A program made the translations under genes and the position numbers. A stretch of 64,000 bases of DNA from an uncultured candidate division Zixibacteria bacterium (lineage in GTDB: Bacteria > Zixibacteria > MSB-5A5 > GN15 > PGXB01): the NCBI GenBank assembly GCA_937925655.1, contig CALAMC010000111.1, positions 40,868-104,867 of the forward strand, in the 5' to 3' direction. Shown here piece after piece: positions 44,129-53,360 of this stretch. Within the stretch, counting starts at the first letter, position 1; every line of letters begins with the position of its first letter. The notes beneath the pieces were generated by a model. It worked only from the letters and a program-made list of their open reading frames with translations, did not search any database and had not been told where the DNA came from.

Positions 44129-44662
44129 ATGACACGAATTAGGAATTATATCTGGTTGTTGTCCGGCCTTCTTGGTGCCCTGTTACTTACCGGGTGTATC
44201 GTGGTCGGAACCTTCGTAATCGATTATGAATTCGCCTCGAATGACGGTTTTGACGGCTTGGCGCAATTCGATATCGACTTGACCGAAGAAGAGGACTGGA
44301 ATGATCATAAGGATAAGATTAAAAATATCGATAACGTCGGGTTTGTTCTGAAAGCAACCAACCATGACGATGATGCCGTCGACGTTGAGATGTATATTGA
44401 TAGTATCGAGGCGCCATACTACTTGGACGCGGGCGATGTCATCGCCAATACGGTCAAAATCCTTGACGATGTGACGTTTGCCGCCAGCGGTGTTACGACA
44501 ATCGACTGGCCGACGTCGCTTTCCAAGGTCAAGAATGTGTCAACCCTGAAAAATTATGCGGAATCAGGGGTTTTTCGGATTTATATCGTTTCGGACCAAT
44601 CGAGTGTCGATGTAACGATAGATTTCGGGGTGGTCGTGGTTACAGTAACGGCCGGAAAATAA
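44129..44662 (+). CDS. Lipoprotein
   Basis: 177 residues with a clear lipobox (LLGALLLTGC) after a short signal (MTRIRNYIWLLSG). The mature part has an acidic beta pattern (GFVLKATNHDDDAVDVEMYID) resembling an immunoglobulin-like fold; no catalytic motif. Second gene of a two-gene unit with the small barrel, and ends before a strong terminator. Likely an outer-membrane partner of the barrel; inference. Confidence 0.75.
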   Translation: MTRIRNYIWLLSGLLGALLLTGCIVVGTFVIDYEFASNDGFDGLAQFDIDLTEEEDWNDHKDKIKNIDNVGFVLKATNHDDDAVDVEMYIDSIEAPYYLDAGDVIANTVKILDDVTFAASGVTTIDWPTSLSKVKNVSTLKNYAESGVFRIYIVSDQSSVDVTIDFGVVVVTVTAGK

Positions 44663-44679
44663 TGTTGGTAACTTTGTTA

Positions 44680-44712
44680 ATGGCCCCAAATGTTTCGGGG
44701 CCATTTTTTTTG
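44680..44712 (+). terminator. Rho-independent terminator
   Basis: ATGGCCCC / GGGGCCAT stem with a 9-base loop and an 8-base T-run, 17 bases after the lipoprotein stop. Confidence 0.92.
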
Positions 44713-44965
44713 GCCTAAAATGGCACTTCAAGCGCAGTCTTTGTTGTTTTACAGGGCAAAAACGTCAAATGCGGTGCCGCAGTAATTGTGTGTGGTAAGT
44801 GTATGTACCACAATGTGTATTATTGCTGGCATCGATGTCGGAAGGTCTTGAGGCGCATATATTGCGATTAAAATGGTCAAAATACCCAATCATGCCACAG
44901 CCCTGTGATATGTAACTTATAGCCATATAATGTCTTACGGGTCTTTTTGTCCTGCTGTATCTTTT

Positions 44966-44981
44966 TGGCACAGCCCCTGCT
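44966..44981 (+). promoter_or_regulatory. Candidate sigma-54 promoter with no gene downstream
   Basis: TGGCACAGCCCCTGCT matches TGGCAYGNNNNTTGCW except for one base in each half and has exact spacing. Predicted start about 44992. The next feature is a strong terminator 60 bases on, not a gene. A weaker -24-like TGGCAC occurs at 44730. Confidence 0.6.
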
Positions 44982-44991
44982 ATTTATTCGG

Positions 44992-45087
44992 CTGAGGTTA
45001 GTTACTCATAAATAGTATGGCGGTAAAGGGTAATTAAGAGGTGGGGATGAAGCAGCCGCGTAGTGAGGGCGCGGTTGCTTTTTTTTT
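44992..45087 (+). ncRNA. Candidate sigma-54-dependent small RNA
   Basis: About 90 bases from a good sigma-54 promoter match to a terminator, with no convincing open reading frame. A short AUG-led frame after GAGGTGGGG would run through the terminator stem. Its function and even its transcription are inferred only from the promoter-terminator pair. The upstream part of this gap (44713-44965) also has a 7-bp hairpin, TGTGGTA ... TACCACA, at 44791-44812, and no gene. Confidence 0.4.
45052..45087 (+). terminator. Orphan Rho-independent terminator
   Basis: GCAGCCGCG / CGCGGTTGC (one G-T pair), 9-base loop, 9-base T-run. No annotated gene ends upstream of it within 350 bases; see the candidate small RNA. 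Confidence 0.88.
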
Positions 45088-45217
45088 GTACGGTTTTTCG
45101 CCGTTGGGTTTAAACAATCAATTCTGATTCTTTCAAAAGAGACCCAATATTGACGGCATTTCGTTATTGTCTGTTTGATTGACCCGGCGTATAACATTCA
45201 GTATATTCGAATTTATT

Positions 45218-45997
45218 ATGGATAAATCAAAGACGGAAACCAGGGTGGCCGATCGCAAGCTCGGCGACGAGTGGCTTGATTGGGATGGCTCGATCAAGAC
45301 CGAGGAAACCGAAACCGATTACCGGGTATTCCTGGGGATAGCCGTCATAGCTATTGCCCTTTTAATAATTTTGGCAGGGGCTTTCTTGTGGTTGATATAT
45401 CCGCGCCTGATGGCAATGAGTTCGATGTTGCCGCAACTATTTGCCTTTGCCTATCTGACTTTCAGCGCCGTGTTGGTTCTATGGCTGGCCATATTTATCA
45501 TCTCGGCCGTCTTCAAGTGGCCGATAACTCCGCTGATAATTGTTCCTCGGCTCGTCAATAAACTGTTGGCGATAACGATTGCCGTCGGCAAGGCCTTAGG
45601 CTTATCGGCCGATCGCATTACCAATTCGTTTCTGAAAATACATAATGTTTTGATACATACCCGTCCCAACCGGACAACACCGGAAAAACTGCTTTTGCTC
45701 TTGCCCCGTTGCCTGACCAAAGAGACTAATAAGATGCTTCGGGAATTGCGGGATAAATATGGTTTTCTCATGATGACAGTTGGGGGCGGGACCGAGGCCC
45801 GGCAAAAAATTCGCGAGTTGCAGCCGGAGCTGATTGTTGCCATTGCCTGCGAACGGGACCTGTATTCGGGGTTCAAGGAAGTCAATGTTCATATTCCGGT
45901 CATCGGTTTCCCCAATAGGCGTCCCGAAGGTCCCTGTAAAAATACCTGTATCGACCTGGCCGAAATCGAGGCAACCATCAAGCGTTGCCTGATATAA
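45218..45997 (+). CDS. DUF116 family membrane protein
   Basis: The ATG gives 259 residues; an upstream in-frame TTG could add 13. Two or three membrane segments lie at about 35-58, 68-95. The soluble C-terminal half has the DUF116 signatures LLLLPRCLTKETN, TVGGGTEARQKI, AIACERDLYSGFKEV, and PVIGFPNRRPEGPCKNT with the conserved Cys residues (LPRCL, ACERD, PCKNTC) that may bind metal. Family function is not established. Confidence 0.82.
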   Translation: MDKSKTETRVADRKLGDEWLDWDGSIKTEETETDYRVFLGIAVIAIALLIILAGAFLWLIYPRLMAMSSMLPQLFAFAYLTFSAVLVLWLAIFIISAVFKWPITPLIIVPRLVNKLLAITIAVGKALGLSADRITNSFLKIHNVLIHTRPNRTTPEKLLLLLPRCLTKETNKMLRELRDKYGFLMMTVGGGTEARQKIRELQPELIVAIACERDLYSGFKEVNVHIPVIGFPNRRPEGPCKNTCIDLAEIEATIKRCLI

Positions 45998-46012
45998 CCG
46001 GCTCCAAATTTC

Positions 46013-46040
46013 TTGACAAATCGGCTTTTTGTGTTACATT
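46013..46040 (+). promoter_or_regulatory. Promoter of tRNA-Met
   Basis: Perfect TTGACA, 16 bases, TACATT, ending 16 bases before the mature tRNA. Confidence 0.75.
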
Positions 46041-46051
46041 GGGGATTCTTG

Positions 46052-46130
<79 letters not shown>

Positions 46131-46137
46131 AAATTTG

Positions 46138-46168
46138 AAGGGGTCTTAATGGCCCCTTTTTTATTTCA
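46138..46168 (+). terminator. Rho-independent terminator of tRNA
   Basis: AAGGGGTC / GGCCCCTT stem with a 5-base loop and T-run, 8 bases after the tRNA. Confidence 0.88.
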
Positions 46169-46329
46169 AGCCATTACTCCTAAAACCAAGGGGCGAATTA
46201 AGCCGGGGCTGCCATCGGTCCAGCCCGAATTTTCGGCCTAAAATGAATCGTGCCGATATCGGAATTATAATACCGGCGGTCAAATTTTCTTGTATGATTA
46301 ATAAAAACAAATTCTATTATAGTTCCAGG

Positions 46330-48027
46330 ATGCACAATAAAACGAAAATTTCATATCGGTTTTATATAATTTTATTCGGCTTGATTTCTGCAGTATTATT
46401 TTTAAACAATTGCTGTGATATTCGCGAAAAGCTCGAAAGTTATCTTGAAGCCGCCCATCGATTATGGGGTTTCGAAGGGACGGTCTTGATAGCGTATAAA
46501 GATGAAATCGTTCTGGCCAAAGGCTATGGTATGGCCAATAAGCAGTTTCAAATCCCCAATACCATCGAAACCAAGTTTTTCATCGGTTCCATTACCAAAC
46601 AATTTACGGCGGCATCGATCCTGATTTTAAAGCAACGCGGTCTGCTTGATATCGACCGGCCGATTGCGGAGTACCTGCCCGATTACCCCCGTCCGGCGGC
46701 GGATAAAATCACGATCCGTCACCTGTTGACGCACACTTCGGGTGTTCCCAATTATACCGATCGGCCGGAAGTGAATTTGAGGCGTACCCTGCCGATATCC
46801 GCGACGGAACTGGTTGACCTGTTTAAAAATAAGCCACTCGAATTCGAGCCGGGCCACGGGTTTCACTATAGCAATTCCGGTTATATCATTCTGGGGGCGA
46901 TCATTGAGCAGGTTTCGGGCCAGTCGTATGAAGCCTTTTTGCATCATGAAATTTTCAAACCGCTGGGCATGAACAATTCCGGCTATGGCCGGCGTGAAGC
47001 CGCGCATCCGGGACGCGCCGACGGTTATACCGAGGAAAGCGGGGCACTGGTCGATGCTTTGCCCATCGATTTTTCGGTGATGCACACGGCTGGAGCGCTG
47101 TACTCCACCGCCGCCGACATGAACTTATGGAATCGGGCATTGTTTTCGGAACAAATTCTTACGAAAGAATCCATCATTGAAATGTTTTCCCCGGGCCCGC
47201 ACGGCTATGGTTTCGGCTGGTTTGTCGAAAGAAACTGGGGACGCTGGCATGGCTTTCACGACGGTTTTCTTGATGGTTTTAATACCTTTGTTGATCGCTG
47301 GTTTGAGGACCGGTTGTTTATAGTCGTTTTTGCCAATGACGATATTGCACCGGTTCGGAAAATCGCCCGAGGGCTGGCCGCCATTATTTTCGGTAAAGAT
47401 TATGTTTATCCCATCGGCAAGACGCCCGTCGCGCCAGCCGGTTTCGACCCGCAGGAATATGAAGGCACTTATGAACAGAGTCCCGATTTATATCGCTTCG
47501 TGATAGCCGACAATGCCGGTCTTTATACCGGCATACAATCCTACCCCCGGTATCTTATTTATCCCCAGGCGATCGATACCTTTTATTTCGCCCTGGATAA
47601 CACCCATCTTTTGATCTTTTTACGGGATAGTCTCGGTCGTATAGAAGGCTGCCTTGAGCTCGATGATGACCGTCTTATTTGGGCGCGCAAAGCGCTGGAT
47701 GACAAGGCCGGTTTATACAACCTTGATCGCAAAGCCATAACTCTGGATTCGGCCGTCTATGATGATTATCATGGAGTATATAATATACGGCCAGGATACG
47801 GTGAAACGGCGCCGGATATGGTTATTAGGATTAGGCATTCAGGTAATTTTCTGGTGGCGTCATTCGCGGATTTTCAGGAAGTGGCTTTGTATCCTTCCGC
47901 CCTTGATCGGTTTTTTCATGCCAAATCGGATTTTGAATTGAGCTTCGTGCGCGATTCCAGCGGTTCGGTTACGGGGTGTCTGATCAAAATGGGCAACGAA
48001 AATCTTGAACTTATAAAGACACATTAA
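46330..48027 (+). CDS. Beta-lactamase-related serine hydrolase (class C / penicillin-binding type)
   Basis: The start is uncertain: I chose the ATG just before a signal-like stretch (ISYRFYIILFGLISAVLFLNN, cited in part) that ends in Cys, possibly a lipoprotein; other in-frame ATGs lie upstream. The SxxK nucleophile is in IGSITKQFTA (S87/K90), the YxN in HYSNSGY (Y180/N182). The third motif is HDGFLDGF, where class C enzymes have K-T-G or H-x-G. The C-terminal 200 residues form two lipocalin-like beta domains of the type seen in PBP4*-like esterases. Substrate not readable. Confidence 0.82.
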   Translation: MHNKTKISYRFYIILFGLISAVLFLNNCCDIREKLESYLEAAHRLWGFEGTVLIAYKDEIVLAKGYGMANKQFQIPNTIETKFFIGSITKQFTAASILILKQRGLLDIDRPIAEYLPDYPRPAADKITIRHLLTHTSGVPNYTDRPEVNLRRTLPISATELVDLFKNKPLEFEPGHGFHYSNSGYIILGAIIEQVSGQSYEAFLHHEIFKPLGMNNSGYGRREAAHPGRADGYTEESGALVDALPIDFSVMHTAGALYSTAADMNLWNRALFSEQILTKESIIEMFSPGPHGYGFGWFVERNWGRWHGFHDGFLDGFNTFVDRWFEDRLFIVVFANDDIAPVRKIARGLAAIIFGKDYVYPIGKTPVAPAGFDPQEYEGTYEQSPDLYRFVIADNAGLYTGIQSYPRYLIYPQAIDTFYFALDNTHLLIFLRDSLGRIEGCLELDDDRLIWARKALDDKAGLYNLDRKAITLDSAVYDDYHGVYNIRPGYGETAPDMVIRIRHSGNFLVASFADFQEVALYPSALDRFFHAKSDFELSFVRDSSGSVTGCLIKMGNENLELIKTH

Positions 48028-48083
48028 GCTGTTGTGCGGAAAAATTTTCCGGAATCTGTCTTCGTAATCCATAAATCCAAAAC

Positions 48084-48111
48084 TTAATCCTCGGCTAATA
48101 ATAGACTAATA
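48084..48111 (+). promoter_or_regulatory. Triple 11-bp repeat (Pho-box-like) upstream of the TonB receptor
   Basis: TTAATC, CTAATA and CTAATA begin at 48084, 48095 and 48106, exactly 11 bases apart. PhoB/PhoP-type regulators bind such direct repeats with one-helical-turn spacing. Two further promoters in the window carry the same pattern. A CAGGAC ... GTCCTG hairpin lies between this and the gene. Confidence 0.55.
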
Positions 48112-48191
48112 AAAAAACTGTTCTTGGGGTCAACAGGACAGGGATAATGGTCCTGAACGATTCGGGATGATAGTGGAATTTGGAGAGGATA

Positions 48192-51137
48192 ATGGGAACC
48201 AAAACAATCAAATCAGGAAAAGTTATGAAAACGAAGCGTTCATTTATGACCAACATTCTGGTCATCAATTTTGTCATTATCATATTGATGACCGCCACCG
48301 GTTTTGCCTCCACCGGCAAAGTCATCGGGAGTGTCGTTGACAAGGAAACCGGTGAACCTTTGATCGGGGCCAGTGTGCTGATTAAAGGCACGACCATTGG
48401 CGCCGCATCCGATCTCGATGGGAAATACATGGTGAAACTGGTTCCGCCGGGGAAATATATACTGTCAATTTCCTGCGTTGGGTACAGCCCGATGGAGATT
48501 ACCGACGTGATTATCGATGACGGCAAATCCTTGAATCTGAATATTGCACTGGAACGCCGGCTAATTGAAGGCAAAACAATCAAGGTCACGGCGAAGGCGG
48601 TGCAGAATACGGAAGCCTCGCTGCTTAAGGCCCGTCAGCATTCCACCACGATCAGTGATGCCATCAGTTCCGAGTCCATTTCCCGCTCCGGCAGCGGTGA
48701 TGCCGCCGAGGCCATGAGCAAAGTCACGGGAGCCTCGGTTGTGGGCGGCAAGTTTGTATATGTTCGCGGATTGGGCGGACGATACAGCAACGCCCGGCTA
48801 AACGGAGCCGTCCTGCCTACCGCCGACCCCGATGGACAGGCGGTTCAGATGGACCTGTTTCCGACCAATCTGCTTGATAATATTACGGTTGAAAAAACAT
48901 TTTCGCCCGATAAGCCGGGGAGTTTTTCCGGAGGCAGTGTCGATTTACGCACCAAGGATATTCCGGAGAACATGACTTTGAGTTTCTCGGCTTCTTCGGG
49001 ATACAATTCGATTGCCACCTGGAATGATAATTTCTTGAGCATTCCGCGCGGGGGTGACGACTGGATTGCCATGGACGGGGATTTTTATGCCGTCCCGGAA
49101 GGACTCAAAGACGGCATACCTCTTCTGACCTCGGCCTCCCGCAACCCCGACAGCGCCCTGAAGCTGGAAAATGCTTCTCGCTCGCTGTCCAGCAGTATGT
49201 CACCGCGACCGATAAAGGCTCCGCTCAACCAAAGTTATTCATTTTCATATGGCAATCATTATACTCTGGGCGGACGGCCGCTGGGACTGATTGCCAGTTT
49301 GAGTTACAATCGCAAGTACTCATTCTATGAAGACGGCAAGGTGGCCCGCTGGACTCTGGTCGGCCCTTCGGCACCGATTTTATCCAACGATTACATCCTC
49401 GATGATGTCAAAGGTGTCGAAGAAGTTCTCTGGGGTGGGATGGTCGGTTTCAATTACCCCGTACATAAGAATCATAAGGTTTCTTTGCAGGGCGTTTATA
49501 ATCGCCAGGGGGAATTGACCAACCGTTATTTGCATGGTCCCGTTTTCAAGGATTTCGGCGATGATACTGCCAATACCCGCTATGAAACAAGGTCGATTAA
49601 TTACACCGAACAGTGGATAGGTAATATCCAGTTGAACGGTGAACACTTGTTATCTCCACTGCGCGTTACCTGGCAGGGGTCGCTTTCCGAAAACGACAGC
49701 CACGAGCCAGATTCTCGATATTTCAGCAATCATTACGTTATGACCGAATACATGGGCCAGGATACCACCGTATATCTTATTTCGCAGAACCTGTATCCGG
49801 CTCCGGTTCACCTGTTTCGAGAGCTTTCGGAAAAAAACGGGGAGGGACAGCTTAACGTAAGCCTGCCGGTGGGAAAAAGGTATGGCCGCGAGGTCAAGAT
49901 TTCGAGCGGACTATCATTCCTGAAGAAATCCCGTGACGTCAAGGAAGATAAGTACATGGTACAATGGCAAACGTGGAATGCCTATAATGGCGATCCCGAT
50001 GATTTTCTTAAGTTCGAAAATACGGGCATCGACTGGGATCATCCCGGGACAAGAACGATCGTAATTGGTGAAGACACCGTCTATCGGTACGTTTATAACA
50101 ACTATCTCAAAGACGCCACCAGTCCACGAAATACCTATTCCGGCGAGGAAAAAATTTTCGGGACATATATAATGTCGGAATTTCAGGCGTTGGCGAAACT
50201 TAGAATCATAGGGGGCATCCGCTATGAGCACACCAAAATGGCCATCACCGAAAGCGCCTATATCAGTTCCTCCTCCACCGACGGGGACGGGGTTATTGAC
50301 GAAACCGACTGGCTGCCATCGATTGGTCTGACTTATCAGCCGGCGGATAATATCAACTTCCGAGCGGCTTATGGCAAAACGCTGGCCCGGCCCACTCTAA
50401 GAGAACTTAGCCCTCTTGTTACTGAAGAGTTCGTGAAAGGTTTCCTGCTCGTCGGCAATCCTGATTTGAAACACACCCGCATCGATAACTATGATGTTCG
50501 TTGGGAGTGGTTTGTTCGTCCCGGCGAAATAGTTGCGGTAAGCAGTTTCTATAAAAAATTCAGGGATCCCATCGAAAAAACCATTCTCAACGACAACATG
50601 AATATTCAATACAAAAACGTGGAAAAAGCTGTCGTATATGGGGTAGAATTCGAATTCAGGAAAAGCCTGGATTTCATCGGGTCCGGATTCAACAACTTCA
50701 GTCTGGACGGTAACTTCACTCTGGCCGTATCGGACATTAACTTATCCGAATATGAATTGAATAATCGGCTGTTCTACGACAGCTCGGCTTCATCGACCCG
50801 GCCGCTTCAGGGACAATCGCCCTATCTGGTAAATGCCGGATTTAGTTATGAAAGAGGGTCATCGGGAACTTCGATTTCAATACTTTATAATGTTTTCGGC
50901 AAGCGGCTTTCCGAAGTCGGTTCGGCGGGTAAACCGGATGTCTATGAGCAACCGCGCCATATGTTCGATTTCACCTTCAGCCAAAAGCTTTTTGAAACCC
51001 TTTCATTTAAATGCTCCGGCAAGAATCTGTTCAATGCGCGGGTCAGGAAAACCATGGAGTATTATGGAACGGAATATGTTATCCAGGAATATTCTCTTGG
51101 TACCTCCTGGTCAGTTGGATTGTCGTACAGGATATAG
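48192..51137 (+). CDS. TonB-dependent outer-membrane receptor with carboxypeptidase-regulatory-like domain
   Basis: 981 residues; ATG after a GGAGAGG site (an in-frame TTG sits in that site). Signal peptide to about residue 45, then a CarboxypepD-regulatory-like/CNA-B domain (GSVVDKETGEPLIGASVLIKG, cited in part; YSPMEI), the plug (SGSGDAAEAMSKVTGASVVG, GGRYSNARLNGAVLPTADP) and a 22-strand-type barrel ending ...SVGLSYRI. Takes up a substrate at the expense of the proton motive force; ligand not readable. Upstream boxes suggest phosphate-starvation control. Ends before a strong terminator. Confidence 0.93.
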   Translation: MGTKTIKSGKVMKTKRSFMTNILVINFVIIILMTATGFASTGKVIGSVVDKETGEPLIGASVLIKGTTIGAASDLDGKYMVKLVPPGKYILSISCVGYSPMEITDVIIDDGKSLNLNIALERRLIEGKTIKVTAKAVQNTEASLLKARQHSTTISDAISSESISRSGSGDAAEAMSKVTGASVVGGKFVYVRGLGGRYSNARLNGAVLPTADPDGQAVQMDLFPTNLLDNITVEKTFSPDKPGSFSGGSVDLRTKDIPENMTLSFSASSGYNSIATWNDNFLSIPRGGDDWIAMDGDFYAVPEGLKDGIPLLTSASRNPDSALKLENASRSLSSSMSPRPIKAPLNQSYSFSYGNHYTLGGRPLGLIASLSYNRKYSFYEDGKVARWTLVGPSAPILSNDYILDDVKGVEEVLWGGMVGFNYPVHKNHKVSLQGVYNRQGELTNRYLHGPVFKDFGDDTANTRYETRSINYTEQWIGNIQLNGEHLLSPLRVTWQGSLSENDSHEPDSRYFSNHYVMTEYMGQDTTVYLISQNLYPAPVHLFRELSEKNGEGQLNVSLPVGKRYGREVKISSGLSFLKKSRDVKEDKYMVQWQTWNAYNGDPDDFLKFENTGIDWDHPGTRTIVIGEDTVYRYVYNNYLKDATSPRNTYSGEEKIFGTYIMSEFQALAKLRIIGGIRYEHTKMAITESAYISSSSTDGDGVIDETDWLPSIGLTYQPADNINFRAAYGKTLARPTLRELSPLVTEEFVKGFLLVGNPDLKHTRIDNYDVRWEWFVRPGEIVAVSSFYKKFRDPIEKTILNDNMNIQYKNVEKAVVYGVEFEFRKSLDFIGSGFNNFSLDGNFTLAVSDINLSEYELNNRLFYDSSASSTRPLQGQSPYLVNAGFSYERGSSGTSISILYNVFGKRLSEVGSAGKPDVYEQPRHMFDFTFSQKLFETLSFKCSGKNLFNARVRKTMEYYGTEYVIQEYSLGTSWSVGLSYRI

Positions 51138-51161
51138 AGTGGTCTGCAGTTTATCGCAAGA

Positions 51162-51197
51162 AAGGCCGGAAAGAAGAATTTTCCGGCCTTTTGCCTT
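51162..51197 (+). terminator. Rho-independent terminator of the TonB receptor gene
   Basis: AAAGGCCGGAAA pairs with TTTCCGGCCTTT across a short loop and runs into Ts. Confidence 0.88.
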
Positions 51198-51204
51198 TCT
51201 CGAC

Positions 51205-51232
51205 TTAACATTAATTTAACACCCGCATAATA
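51205..51232 (+). promoter_or_regulatory. Triple 11-bp repeat (Pho-box-like) upstream of the beta-helix protein
   Basis: TTAACA, TTAACA and ATAATA begin at 51205, 51216 and 51227, exactly 11 apart. The first two equal the Bacillus PhoP-box hexamer. A leader of about 200 bases follows, holding GGGGGGAAGTTAACGCCTCCC-like inverted elements (cited in part) and an AGGAGGG without an obvious frame. Confidence 0.6.
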
Positions 51233-51461
51233 ATCAAATAACCTCCGCGATTTAATCTGGGGTCGAGCGTGTGTGATTTAATACCAACCTTTGAGAGCCA
51301 CGGGGGGAAGTTAACGCCTCCCAACAAGCATGAGAACAGAACTGACAACAGCAACAAATATGCAGGAGGGATAAAAAGGATTTAAACGTAATACTCACAC
51401 AAACAATTTAATGTGCAGTTATCATTTAACCCTGAATAATATAACCTTTTCGGAGGAGAAG

Positions 51462-53156
51462 ATGATTCGCAAGTCTATCGCTTTTTGGCTGCTGGTGTTC
51501 CTGCCGGTTCTGGGCTGGACAGCACCGAACGACTGCAAATATCTCGATACTGTCTTCATAACCAACGATGATATCGTCGGGACGGTAACACTCGATGCCA
51601 ATAATCTGTACATAATCGACGGGCTGGTTTTTGTTCAGAACGGCGAAGTATTGAACATTCCCGCCGGGACGCATTTCTGGGCCATGCCCGGTGAAGCCGA
51701 AAATTCCTCGGCGTTGATCTGCGCCCGGGGAGGGAAAATTTACGCCACCGGCACCGCCGCCAATCCGATTATCATGTCCGGTTTCGGCGACGATTTCTGT
51801 GATCCCTATGACATTGCCGAAAATACGCGCGGCCTCTGGGGCGGTTTGATTATCCTCGGACGCGGCAAGATTAATACGGCCGATATGGTCGGTCAGATCG
51901 AAGGCATCGACCCTGGTATTACCGATGCTCGTTATGGCGACAGTACCGGTTATGATGATGATAATTCCGGTGTGTACCAGTACATATCAATCCGTCATGG
52001 CGGCACCAATATCGGTGAAGCCAACGAAATCAACGGCCTAACCATGGGGGCGGTCGGTTCCGGAACAACCATCGACCATATCGAAGTCTTCAACAACAAC
52101 GATGATGCCTTCGAATGGTTTGGAGGTACCGTGAACTGCAAATACCTGGTTTCGGCTTTTAATGATGACGACGGCTTTGACTATGATGAAAGTTATCGCG
52201 GGCTGGGGCAGTTCTGGTTTAACGTCTTTGATTCCATAACGGGCGATAAATGTGGCGAGCACGACGGCGGTACCGACCCCGAGGACGGCCTGCCCTATGC
52301 CATTCCGAATATTTTTAATGTGACTTATATCGGTCTTGGAAAGCTCCCCGGGCACGCCTTGGGTAAAAACTCCCGCATTTTCGCCATTCGCGATAACGCC
52401 GGCGGACATTATAACAACAGCATTTTCGCCTACGGTGCCCAAAAGGCTCTGGATATCGAAGACCTGGCCAATCCGCTGCAGGACAGCCGTAAAATGCTGG
52501 AAGATAGTATGTTGAGTTTCAATTACTGCATGTGGTGGAATTTCGGCGATTGGGTTGACGGGACCCCCGGTTGCGGATCAGGCGTCGGCCTGGAATCGGT
52601 CAATCCGCAACAATGGGTGAAGGATTATTTGTGGAATGATATCGGTTGCAGCGGGACTCCGTATTTCAGCAATTCTTCCGGTCCGACCAACAGTTGGGGG
52701 ATTGACCCGATGTTGGCCGGAATGAGCTGGTCGGATATGGGTAAGCAAATGGATCCGCGGCCTCTTCCCGGTTCTCCGGCCCTGACCGGTCCCAGACAGA
52801 CTATCCCGGCTGACCCGTTCTTTACCGCCGCCGATTATATCGGCGCTTTCGGGCCCCATGATGCCAATAATTATAACAATCTCTGGATCAAGGGCTGGAC
52901 CCACCTCTGGGAACGCGGCATTACTCCGTTTATTTGTGGAGACTTCAACGGTGATCACGCCAATAACCTTTTAGATATCCTGGCGGCCATTGATTTCATC
53001 TATGGCAATCCCAAAGGATCCCGTCCCTCGCCGTTTGCGGCCGGTGATGTCAATTCCGGAGGCCACGGGGTTATCAACCTTCTGGATATTCTTACCATGA
53101 TCGATGACATATATTCCTTCCCTCCGGCTGGTGACAATGTTGTTTGCGCCTTCTAA
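51462..53156 (+). CDS. Secreted right-handed beta-helix-type protein with dockerin repeats
   Basis: ATG with a GGAGGAG site; 564 residues. Signal peptide MIRKSIAFWLLVFLPVLGWT. The body has repeated short strand patterns (GKIYATGTAANPIIMSGFG, GLWGGLIILGRGKIN, YQYISIRHGG, IDHIEVFNNNDDAFEWFGG) typical of parallel beta-helices in FCB-group surface proteins often encoded beside TonB receptors. Two dockerin repeats end it (GDFNGDHANNLLDILAAI, GHGVINLLDILTMI). Acidic, Ca-binding likely. Possibly a surface partner of the upstream receptor. Confidence 0.8.
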   Translation: MIRKSIAFWLLVFLPVLGWTAPNDCKYLDTVFITNDDIVGTVTLDANNLYIIDGLVFVQNGEVLNIPAGTHFWAMPGEAENSSALICARGGKIYATGTAANPIIMSGFGDDFCDPYDIAENTRGLWGGLIILGRGKINTADMVGQIEGIDPGITDARYGDSTGYDDDNSGVYQYISIRHGGTNIGEANEINGLTMGAVGSGTTIDHIEVFNNNDDAFEWFGGTVNCKYLVSAFNDDDGFDYDESYRGLGQFWFNVFDSITGDKCGEHDGGTDPEDGLPYAIPNIFNVTYIGLGKLPGHALGKNSRIFAIRDNAGGHYNNSIFAYGAQKALDIEDLANPLQDSRKMLEDSMLSFNYCMWWNFGDWVDGTPGCGSGVGLESVNPQQWVKDYLWNDIGCSGTPYFSNSSGPTNSWGIDPMLAGMSWSDMGKQMDPRPLPGSPALTGPRQTIPADPFFTAADYIGAFGPHDANNYNNLWIKGWTHLWERGITPFICGDFNGDHANNLLDILAAIDFIYGNPKGSRPSPFAAGDVNSGGHGVINLLDILTMIDDIYSFPPAGDNVVCAF

Positions 53157-53204
53157 ATAAAGCTCCCAATCCTCTCTGCTGGTTATATCCCGCCAGTACA
53201 GAGC

Positions 53205-53242
53205 CGGGCAGGCCCCAGATTAGGGGCTTGCCCGCTTTTTTT
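53205..53242 (+). terminator. Rho-independent terminator
   Basis: CGGGCAGGCCCC / GGGGCTTGCCCG, 12-bp stem with one G-T, 6-base loop and a T-run. Confidence 0.93.
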
Positions 53243-53282
53243 GCCGAAGCATAATTTCCTTTGCCGAAACCGGAACACAAAC

Positions 53283-53310
53283 TTAATACGGTCTTAATAT
53301 TCAACTAACA
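53283..53310 (+). promoter_or_regulatory. Triple 11-bp repeat (Pho-box-like) upstream of the PhoB-like regulator
   Basis: TTAATA, TTAATA and CTAACA begin at 53283, 53294 and 53305, exactly 11 apart. Its position before the regulator gene itself suggests autoregulation. Confidence 0.6.
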
Positions 53311-53360
53311 TGGCCTGTCTTTTATGACGGATATATTATGCAAAAAGGGTATTGGTGCTC

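Noticed and set aside
44730..44745. TGGCACTTCAAGCGCA as a second sigma-54 promoter
   Set aside because: Spacing fits but the -12 element is poor (GCGCA); mentioned only as a weak site.
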